The position numbers were made by a program, and so were the translations under genes. From Microbacterium hominis NBRC 15708 (GTDB taxonomy: Bacteria > Actinomycetota > Actinomycetes > Actinomycetales > Microbacteriaceae), in assembly GCF_001592125.1 (NCBI RefSeq), contig NZ_BCWI01000017.1, positions 16,316 through 80,315 on the forward strand: 64,000 nucleotides of DNA, written 5' to 3'. A model generated the notes under the pieces. The model was not told where the DNA came from. It worked only from the letters and a program-made list of their open reading frames with translations, and made no database searches. Shown here one piece after another: positions 22,833-29,907 of the stretch (the first letter of the stretch is position 1; the number at the start of each line of letters is the position of its first letter).

Positions 22833-24439
22833 CGTCGCTGCTGGAGGTGCGCGACCTGGCGGTGGACTTCGTCACCGGGGGCGAGACCACGCAGGCCGTC
22901 CGGGGCGTGTCGTTCGCGCTCGAGCGCCGGGAGGTGCTCGCCCTGGTCGGCGAGTCGGGATCGGGCAAGAGCGTGAGCGCGCTGGCGCTGGTCGGGCTGC
23001 TCCCGCGCAACACCGTCGTGCGCGGGGAGGCGCTGCTGGACGGCGAGGACCTGTTCACGATGACGCCGGCCCGGCGCGAGGCCGTCCGCGGAACCCGCAT
23101 CGGCGTGATCTTCCAGGATCCGGGCAGTGCGCTCGATCCCGTGTTCTCCATCGGCGCGCAGATCGAGGAGATGCTCATCGTGCACCGGCCGGAGATGACG
23201 CGGGCCCAGCGACGGGCCCGCGTGATCGAGCTGCTGGAGATGGTCGAGATCGCCGAGCCCCGCAAACGCCTCTCCAGCTACCCGCACCAGCTGTCGGGCG
23301 GCCAGGCGCAGCGGGTCATGATCGCGATCGCCCTGGCGTGCGACCCGGAGATCCTCATCGCCGACGAGCCGACGACGGCGCTCGACGTGACGGTGCAGCG
23401 CGAGGTGCTCGACGTGCTGCGTCGGCTGCGCGACCGCGTCGGCACGGCGATCATCATGATCACGCACGACATGGGCGTCGTCGCCGACATCGCCGACCGC
23501 GTCGTCGTGCTCCACGACGGCCTCGTCGAGGAGGCGGCGGGCGTGCAGGAGCTGTTCTCGGCGCCGACCGCGGACTACACGCGCCGGCTGCTCGCCGCGG
23601 TGCCGCGCCTCGGCGCGCCCGAGCGCGATGATCCCTCCGGCAGCACCGTCGTGCTCGACGTCGACGCCCTGTCGGTCGTCTACGGGCGGGGCCGGCACGC
23701 GGTGGCGGCGGTGGACGATGTCACCCTGGCCGTCCGGGAGGGCGAGATCGTCGCGCTGGCGGGGGAGTCGGGGTCGGGCAAGTCGACCATCGGGCGCTGC
23801 GCCCTGGGCCTCACGCCCATCTCGGCCGGGACGGTGCGCGTGTGCGGCGTCGACCTGCGCGCCGTCAGCGGACGTCGCGCCGTGGCCGTGAAGCGCCAGG
23901 TCGGCGTCGTGTTCCAGAACTCCACCGCCGCGCTCGATCCGCGCCGCACCGTCGGTGACGCCGTGGCCGAACCCCTCCGCGTGCACGCGCGGCTGCGAGG
24001 CGCCGCGCTCGACACCCGCGTCGCCGAGCTCCTGGATGCCGTGGGCCTTCCCGCCGCCTGGCGACGCCGGTATCCGCACGAGCTGTCGGGCGGTCAGCGT
24101 CAGCGCGTCGCGATCGCGCGCTCCATCGCGCTGCGTCCGCGGCTGCTGATCGCCGACGAGCCCACGAGCGCGCTCGACGTCTCGGTGCAGGCGACCGTGC
24201 TGGAGCTCCTGCGCGAACTGCAGCGGGAGCTGCGCTTCGCGTGTCTGTTCATCAGTCACGACCTCGCGGTCGTCGACGAGCTCTGCGATCGCATCGTCGT
24301 CCTGCAGCACGGCAGGGTCGTGGAGGAGGGGCGGCGCACGCAGGTGCTGCGCGCGCCGCGGCATCCGTACACGTCGGCGCTGATCGCCTCCTCTCCCGTG
24401 CCGGATCCCCTCGTCCAGGCGCAGCGGCGCACCGCCTGA
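22829..24439 (+). CDS. Peptide ABC transporter ATP-binding protein, fused DppD-DppF type
   Basis: One 536-residue polypeptide carrying two complete ATPase domains. Each half has a Walker A GESGSGKS, a signature (LSGGQAQR in the first, LSGGQRQR in the second) and a Walker B with ADEPT. The first half resembles DppD and the second DppF; such fusions are common in actinobacteria. It energises the two permeases of the operon. GTG 22829 overlaps the regulator stop. It is the last gene of the operon. Confidence 0.93.
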   Translation: MTSLLEVRDLAVDFVTGGETTQAVRGVSFALERREVLALVGESGSGKSVSALALVGLLPRNTVVRGEALLDGEDLFTMTPARREAVRGTRIGVIFQDPGSALDPVFSIGAQIEEMLIVHRPEMTRAQRRARVIELLEMVEIAEPRKRLSSYPHQLSGGQAQRVMIAIALACDPEILIADEPTTALDVTVQREVLDVLRRLRDRVGTAIIMITHDMGVVADIADRVVVLHDGLVEEAAGVQELFSAPTADYTRRLLAAVPRLGAPERDDPSGSTVVLDVDALSVVYGRGRHAVAAVDDVTLAVREGEIVALAGESGSGKSTIGRCALGLTPISAGTVRVCGVDLRAVSGRRAVAVKRQVGVVFQNSTAALDPRRTVGDAVAEPLRVHARLRGAALDTRVAELLDAVGLPAAWRRRYPHELSGGQRQRVAIARSIALRPRLLIADEPTSALDVSVQATVLELLRELQRELRFACLFISHDLAVVDELCDRIVVLQHGRVVEEGRRTQVLRAPRHPYTSALIASSPVPDPLVQAQRRTA

Positions 24440-24471
24440 CGCGACGGTCGGTGTCGTTTCGGCATCGATGC

Positions 24472-24525
24472 TTGACGAACCGGCGAGCTCGGGTCAATAA
24501 TCACTCCAGACGTTAAATCGATTTA
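24472..24525 (+). promoter_or_regulatory. Promoter and LacI-type operator of the fructan import operon
   Basis: TTGACG (24472-24477) and AATAAT (24496-24501) are separated by 18 bp, a strong promoter for this genome. The palindrome TAAATCGATTTA with a central CpG, typical of LacI-family sites, follows at 24514-24525, just downstream of the expected start of transcription. A repressor there would block the LacI gene and everything behind it. Confidence 0.72.
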
Positions 24526-24543
24526 TCACGAGGAAGTGGTGAC

Positions 24544-25644
24544 ATGGCCCGCGTACGCATCTCCGACGTGGCGGCAGCGGCCGGTGTGTCGGTCACGACG
24601 GTCTCGCTCGTGCTGAACGACGTCGAGTCGCGGATCTCGCAGGAGACACGAGACCGCGTGCGCGCCGCCGCCGCCGCGGTCGGCTACGCGCCGAGCGCCC
24701 TCGCGCGCGGCCTCCGCCAGCAGCGCACCAAGACCGTCGGGCTCATCTCCGACCAGATCGCCACCACGCCCTTCGCCGGCCGCATGCTCGCCGGTGCGCA
24801 GGACGTCGCCCGCGCGAACGAACACCTCGTCTTCCTCGTCGACACGGGATCGGACGCCGCGGTGGAGGACGCCGCGATCCGGGCCCTCACCGCGCAGCAG
24901 GTCGACGCGCTGATCTACGCGGCGATGTGGCACCGTATCGTCCCGGCCGACGTGAAGCTGCCCGCCGACACGGTGCTGCTGGACTGCCGTCCGGCGGACG
25001 GCGTGACGGGCTTTCCCAGCGTCGTGCCCGACGACCGCGCCGGCGGCGCCGCGGCGACCCGCGAGCTCGTCGAGGCGGGCCACACGCGCATCGCGTACAT
25101 CGACACCGACGAGGACCCGGGTCGTCCCATCGCCGCCGATCTCCGCCTCGAGGGCTACCGCGAGGTGCTCGCGGCATCCGGGATCGTCGTCGACGACGAG
25201 CTGCACGTGCACGGGGAGACCTCGCACCGCGGCGGGCGGGGCGCCGCCGAGCGCCTGCTCGACCTCCCGTCGGAGCGCCGCCCGACGGCGATCTTCTGCT
25301 TCAACGACCGCATGGCCACGGGGGCCTACACCGCGATCCACGCACGCGGGCTGCGCATCCCCGAGGACATCTCGATCATCGGCTACGACGACCAGCAGTT
25401 CATCGCCGCCGAGCAAGACCCCCCGCTGACCACCGTCGCGCTGCCCCACTACGAGATGGGCCGCTGGGCGATGGAGGTCGCACTCGGCATCCGCGAGGGG
25501 GGAAAGGATGCCGTTCACCAGATGGAGTGTCCCGTCGTCCGACGAGACTCCGTGGGCCCGCCGCCGGCGCATGTCGCCAAACCGAACCGGCGACGGACCT
25601 CACAACACACCGAGCGGTCGCTTTCGGCGACCCCCGATCGGTGA
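24544..25644 (+). CDS. LacI-family transcriptional regulator (fructan import operon)
   Basis: 366-residue repressor: N-terminal helix-turn-helix and hinge helix (ISDVAAAAGVSVTTVSLVL, then SALARGLRQQ) followed by a periplasmic-binding-protein-like effector domain. The C terminus carries about 30 extra polar residues. The palindrome TAAATCGATTTA 18 bp upstream suggests autoregulation. It leads an operon with an ABC sugar importer and fructan hydrolases, so a fructo-oligosaccharide or sucrose is the likely inducer. ATG 24544 has GAGGAAG upstream. A second LacI regulator closes the locus. Confidence 0.9.
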   Translation: MARVRISDVAAAAGVSVTTVSLVLNDVESRISQETRDRVRAAAAAVGYAPSALARGLRQQRTKTVGLISDQIATTPFAGRMLAGAQDVARANEHLVFLVDTGSDAAVEDAAIRALTAQQVDALIYAAMWHRIVPADVKLPADTVLLDCRPADGVTGFPSVVPDDRAGGAAATRELVEAGHTRIAYIDTDEDPGRPIAADLRLEGYREVLAASGIVVDDELHVHGETSHRGGRGAAERLLDLPSERRPTAIFCFNDRMATGAYTAIHARGLRIPEDISIIGYDDQQFIAAEQDPPLTTVALPHYEMGRWAMEVALGIREGGKDAVHQMECPVVRRDSVGPPPAHVAKPNRRRTSQHTERSLSATPDR

Positions 25645-25681
25645 TCGACGCACGCGTCGATCACGAGACAAGGAAATCACA

Positions 25682-26977
25682 ATGAAGCGCACATCCGTGT
25701 CGGTCCTCGCTGCGGCGGGGCTCGTCGGGGTGCTGGCACTGACCGGCTGCGGTCAGGCCGGCAAAGGTGACAGCACGACCGAGGACGGTCGTACGAAGCT
25801 GACGATGTGGACGCACTCGGCCGGAAACCCGGCCGAGCTCGCGGTCTACCAGCAGATCATCTCGGACTTCAACGCGTCGCAGGACCAGTACGAGGTGGTC
25901 GAGGAGTCCTTCCCGCAGGGCGCCTACAACGACGCCGTCGTCGCTGCGGCGGCATCCGGCGACCTGCCCTGCCTCCTCGACCTCGACGGGCCGATCATGC
26001 CCAACTGGGCGTGGGCCGGCTACCTGCAGCCGCTCGGCATCGACACCAAGATCACCGACGCCCTGCTGCCGACCGCCGTCGGCACGTGGGACGGACAGAT
26101 CTACTCGGCCGGCTACTGGGATGCCGCGCTGTCGATCTTCGCCCGCAAGTCCGTTCTCGAGGCGAACGGCATCCGCATCCCGACCGTCGACAAGCCCTGG
26201 ACGAAGGACGAGTTCGGCTCCGTGCTGGCCACGCTGAAGGCCGCGGGCTACGAGACCCCGATCGACATCGGCGCCGAGGACAAGGGCGAGTGGTGGCCCT
26301 ACGCCTACTCTCCCTTCCTGCAGAGCTTCGGCGGCGACCTCATCGACCGCTCGAGCATGCTCACCGCCGAGGGCGCGCTCAACGGCGACGACGCCGTCGC
26401 GTGGGGCACGTGGTTCCAGAACCTCTTCCGCGACGGCTACGCCAACGCGAACGGCACGGTCGGCAACCAGGAGTTCGTCGACAACAAGGTCGCCCTCAGC
26501 TACACCGGCGTGTGGAACGCGCTCGCCTCGGTCGACGCCGTCGGCGACGACCTGCTGATCCTGCCCCCGCCGGACCTCGGCACCGGCCCGAAGATCGGCG
26601 GCGGCTCGTGGCAGTGGGCCATCTCCAAGGGCTGCAACGACGCCGACGGTGCCCGCAAGTACCTCGAGTTCAGCTTCCAGGACAAGTACATCACCCAGTT
26701 CGCCGACCAGCAGATCGTGATCCCGGCGACCGATTCGGCCGCGCAGGCCTCGAAGTACTTCAACGATGAGGGCGTGCTGCGTCCCTTCGTCGAGCTGTCG
26801 CAGAAGTTCGCGGTGCTGCGTCCCGCGACGCCGGCCTACGCCGTCATCTCCACGACGTTCGAGACCGCCGCGAAGGACATCATGAACGGCGCCGACGTCA
26901 AGACCTCGCTCGACCAGGCGGTCAGCGAGATCGACGCCAACATCTCGTCCAACGACGGGTACGGCTTCACCAAGTGA
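25682..26977 (+). CDS. Sugar ABC transporter substrate-binding lipoprotein
   Basis: Extracellular lipoprotein of 431 residues, SBP family 1 (carbohydrate uptake class 1). The signal peptide ends in lipobox LTGC (Cys23). The body contains aromatic-rich stretches (MPNWAWAGYLQPL, WWPYAYSPF) expected for oligosaccharide binding. Start ATG 25682 follows AAGGAAA. Given neighbouring fructan hydrolases, it probably binds levan- or inulin-derived oligosaccharides. The next element is a 13-bp hairpin before the permease genes. No ATPase gene accompanies the importer. Confidence 0.9.
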   Translation: MKRTSVSVLAAAGLVGVLALTGCGQAGKGDSTTEDGRTKLTMWTHSAGNPAELAVYQQIISDFNASQDQYEVVEESFPQGAYNDAVVAAAASGDLPCLLDLDGPIMPNWAWAGYLQPLGIDTKITDALLPTAVGTWDGQIYSAGYWDAALSIFARKSVLEANGIRIPTVDKPWTKDEFGSVLATLKAAGYETPIDIGAEDKGEWWPYAYSPFLQSFGGDLIDRSSMLTAEGALNGDDAVAWGTWFQNLFRDGYANANGTVGNQEFVDNKVALSYTGVWNALASVDAVGDDLLILPPPDLGTGPKIGGGSWQWAISKGCNDADGARKYLEFSFQDKYITQFADQQIVIPATDSAAQASKYFNDEGVLRPFVELSQKFAVLRPATPAYAVISTTFETAAKDIMNGADVKTSLDQAVSEIDANISSNDGYGFTK

Positions 26978-26981
26978 GCCC

Positions 26982-27012
26982 GAGCGGGTGGGACCTCGCG
27001 TCCCACCCGCTC
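26982..27012 (+). other. Long hairpin after sugar-binding-protein gene
   Basis: GAGCGGGTGGGAC and GTCCCACCCGCTC form a perfect 13-bp stem around a 5-base loop, starting 4 bases after the stop. The operon continues, so it probably acts as an attenuator or 3'-end stabiliser that raises binding-protein expression over the permeases. Confidence 0.6.
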
Positions 27013-27038
27013 CGCTCGACGACCTCGAAAGAGTCACC

Positions 27039-27980
27039 ATGACTGTCACCCCTGCCACGGCCGCGGCCGAGAAGCCGCGCCGCGCCCTGAGCCGCTTCCG
27101 CTCCATCCGCGGACGTGAGACGTGGGCCGGCCTGGCGATGATCGCCCCGGCCGGCATCCTCCTCGTCCTGTTCCTCGTCATCCCCGTGCTGCTCGCCTTC
27201 GGGCTCTCGTTCACGAACGCGCGCCTCATCTCGCCGAACCCGCCGCGCTTCGTCGGCCTCGACAACTTCGCCCGTGCGTTCGGCGCCGACCCGATGTTCC
27301 TGCAGTCGGCCTGGAACACCTTCCTGTTCGCGCTCGTCGTCGTGCCGGTGCAGGCCGGCCTCGGCCTGCTGCTGGCGGTGCTCGTCAACCGGCGGATGCG
27401 GGGCGTCACCGCGTTCCGCGTGATCTTCTTCATCCCCGTCGTGACCTCGATCGTCGTCGTCTCGATCCTCTGGAAGTTCATGTACCAGAAGGACGGGCTC
27501 ATCAACTCGTTCATCGACACGCTCACCTTCGGCGCCTGGCAGAGCGTCGACTGGCTCAACAACCCCACCACCGCGCTGCCGGCGATCATCGTGCTGTCGA
27601 TCTGGCAGGCGGTCGGCTTCCACATGATCATCTGGCTGTCCGGTCTGCAGACGATCCCGGAGGAGCTCTACGAGGCCGCGAAGATGGACGGCGCGAGCCC
27701 CTGGCGCCAGTTCACGAGCGTCACCTGGCCGGGACTGCGTCCCACCATGGTCTTCGTCCTCGTCACGATCACGATCGCCGCGCTCGGGCTGTTCGTGCAG
27801 GTGGACGTCATGACGCAGGGCGGGCCGACCGGCTCGACCTCCACGATCGTCTACCACGCCGTCCGCAAGGGCTACCAGCAGCAGGAGATCGGGTACGCCG
27901 CGGCGATCTCGCTGATCTTCTTCGTCGCGGTACTGATCATCGCGCTCATCCAGCGCCGGCTCACGCGAGACAAGGACTGA
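27039..27980 (+). CDS. Carbohydrate ABC transporter permease, MalF/UgpA type
   Basis: 313-residue inner-membrane protein with six hydrophobic helices after a short basic N terminus. The cytoplasmic coupling loop EELYEAAKMDGASPWRQF is the EAA motif of class 1 sugar importers. The start at ATG 27039 leaves out 17 upstream codons that would lie in the hairpin region. It is separated from its partner permease by 3 bp and forms the import pore with it. Confidence 0.92.
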   Translation: MTVTPATAAAEKPRRALSRFRSIRGRETWAGLAMIAPAGILLVLFLVIPVLLAFGLSFTNARLISPNPPRFVGLDNFARAFGADPMFLQSAWNTFLFALVVVPVQAGLGLLLAVLVNRRMRGVTAFRVIFFIPVVTSIVVVSILWKFMYQKDGLINSFIDTLTFGAWQSVDWLNNPTTALPAIIVLSIWQAVGFHMIIWLSGLQTIPEELYEAAKMDGASPWRQFTSVTWPGLRPTMVFVLVTITIAALGLFVQVDVMTQGGPTGSTSTIVYHAVRKGYQQQEIGYAAAISLIFFVAVLIIALIQRRLTRDKD

Positions 27981-27983
27981 GTC

Positions 27984-28913
27984 ATGACCGCCACCGTCAC
28001 CCCCCTCGCCGCTCGCGTCCGCAAGGACGCCAGCGAGAGCCGTCGTCGCCGCCTCGGCCGGATCCTCACGTACGTCGTGATGAGCGGCTTCGGCATCCTG
28101 TTCCTGTTCCCGCTCGTGTTCATGTTCGTCTCGAGCCTCAAGCCCGACGCCCAGATCCTCCGCGACGTGAACTCGCCCGCGGCGTTCCTGCCCGTCGGCG
28201 ACATCAGCCTCGACAACTACTTCGGCGTGTTCGACCGGGTCCCCGTCGCCCAGTTCATGTTCAACTCGGTGCTCGTCACCGTGCTGACCGTCGGGCTCGG
28301 GCTCATCGTCAACTCGATGGCGGGCTTCGCCCTGTCGCGCCTGCGGTGGAAGGGACGCCTCGTCGTGATGGCGCTGATCATCGCGACCCTGATCGTCCCG
28401 TTCGAGACGATCGCCGTCCCGATGGTCTACTGGGTCTCCCAGCTGCCGACCCTCGTCATGGAGGGCGGCGTGCTCAAGTACGACTTCGGCTGGCTGAACA
28501 CCTACCAGGTGCAGATCGTGCCGTTCATCGCCAACGCGTTCTCGATCTTCCTGTTCGCCCAGTACTTCTCGACCATCCCGGCCTCGCTCGACGAGGCGGC
28601 GCGCATCGACGGGGCCAGCTGGTTCACGATCTACCGCCGGATCATCGTGCCCCTGTCGGGGCCGGCGTTCGCGACGGTCGCGATCCTCACGTTCCTCCCC
28701 GCCTGGAACCAGTACCTCTGGCCGCTCATGGTGGTGCAGAAGGAGGGGCTGCGGCCCGTGATGGTCGGGATGCAGTACTTCTTCCAACTGAACACGGCGT
28801 GGGGAGAGGTCATGGCGTACACCTCGCTGATCACCCTCCCCGTCCTCATCGTGTTCCTCGTCTTCCAGCGCGCGTTCGTCAGCAGCATCGCGGCCAGCGG
28901 AGTGAAGGGCTAA
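27984..28913 (+). CDS. Carbohydrate ABC transporter permease, MalG/UgpE type
   Basis: 309-residue partner permease with six transmembrane segments. The coupling loop ASLDEAARIDGASWFTIYRR carries the EAA motif, and the N-terminal MFVSSLKP segment is typical of MalG-like subunits. It directly follows the MalF-type gene and precedes an intracellular glycoside hydrolase by 6 bp. The ATP-binding subunit must be supplied by a gene outside this locus, as with shared MsmK/MsiK ATPases. Confidence 0.92.
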   Translation: MTATVTPLAARVRKDASESRRRRLGRILTYVVMSGFGILFLFPLVFMFVSSLKPDAQILRDVNSPAAFLPVGDISLDNYFGVFDRVPVAQFMFNSVLVTVLTVGLGLIVNSMAGFALSRLRWKGRLVVMALIIATLIVPFETIAVPMVYWVSQLPTLVMEGGVLKYDFGWLNTYQVQIVPFIANAFSIFLFAQYFSTIPASLDEAARIDGASWFTIYRRIIVPLSGPAFATVAILTFLPAWNQYLWPLMVVQKEGLRPVMVGMQYFFQLNTAWGEVMAYTSLITLPVLIVFLVFQRAFVSSIAASGVKG

Positions 28914-28919
28914 GCGCAC

Positions 28920-29882
28920 ATGTTCGACCTCTCCTCATCCTGGGTGTGGGACTACTGGTTCGCCGACGACGGCGAGACCTACCACCTCTTCTTCCTGTAC
29001 GCCTCGCGCGCCCTGCACGACCCGGACGCGCGTCACTACCGAGCCTCGGTCGGCCACGCCGTGTCCGACGACCTCGTGACGTGGACGCCGGTGGCCGACG
29101 CCATCGTCCGCGGCGAGGCGGGCAGCTTCGACGACCTCGCGACCTGGACCGGCTCGACCGTCCGCGGCGACGACGGGCTCTGGTACCTCTTCTACACGGG
29201 GTCGTCGCTGGCCGCCGACGGCAAGAACGTGCAGCGGATCGGCTGCGCGACCTCGCCCGACCTCCTGGTGTGGACGAAGGTGCCGGGACCGCTGCTGTCG
29301 GCATCCGGCCCCTGGTACGAGACGCTCGCCGACGGCGACTGGCACGACGAGGCCTTCCGCGACCCGTGGGTGTTCGCCGATCCCGACGGCGACGGCTGGC
29401 ACATGCTCGTGACCGCCCGCGCACCCGAGGGTCCGGCCTTCGGCCGCGGCGTCATCGGCCACGGCTGGTCGCCCGATCTGAAGACGTGGGAGCTGCGCCC
29501 GCCGCTGTCGGCGCCGAGCGAGCGGGGCTTCGGGCAGCTCGAGGTCATGCAGGTCGAGGTCGTCGACGGGCGGCCCGTGCTGCTGTTCTCCTGCCTCGCG
29601 GAGCACGCGATGCCCGCTCGCGCCGTCGAGCGCGGCGGCACGTGGGCGGTTCCCGCGGCGAGCGTGCTCGGGCCGTTCGAGGTCGAGGAGGCCTACCCCG
29701 TCACCGACGAGAGCCTCTACGTCGGGCGGCTGCTGCGGCGGCGCGACGACGGCCAGTGGCTGTTGTTCGCGTTCCACAACCTCGACGAGCACGGCGCGTT
29801 CGTCGGGGGCATCACCGACCCCCTGCCCGTCGGCTGGGTCGATGGCCGCCTCACGGTGCGGGAACTCACCCGACCGTCCTGA
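28920..29882 (+). CDS. GH32/GH68-clan glycoside hydrolase, intracellular
   Basis: 320-residue five-bladed propeller enzyme without signal peptide and without the C-terminal beta-sandwich of GH32. Likely nucleophile Asp11 lies in WVWDYW, which resembles the levansucrase motif VWDSW more than the usual WMNDPNG of invertases. The transition-state-stabilising RDP is at 147-149 and Glu208 in QLEVMQ is the probable acid/base. It probably cleaves fructo-oligosaccharides or sucrose after import. It lies between the importer permeases and the secreted levanase. A transfructosylase or a GH43-like role cannot be excluded. Confidence 0.72.
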   Translation: MFDLSSSWVWDYWFADDGETYHLFFLYASRALHDPDARHYRASVGHAVSDDLVTWTPVADAIVRGEAGSFDDLATWTGSTVRGDDGLWYLFYTGSSLAADGKNVQRIGCATSPDLLVWTKVPGPLLSASGPWYETLADGDWHDEAFRDPWVFADPDGDGWHMLVTARAPEGPAFGRGVIGHGWSPDLKTWELRPPLSAPSERGFGQLEVMQVEVVDGRPVLLFSCLAEHAMPARAVERGGTWAVPAASVLGPFEVEEAYPVTDESLYVGRLLRRRDDGQWLLFAFHNLDEHGAFVGGITDPLPVGWVDGRLTVRELTRPS

Positions 29883-29907
29883 CCGATACAGACAGAAGGA
29901 TCCGACG

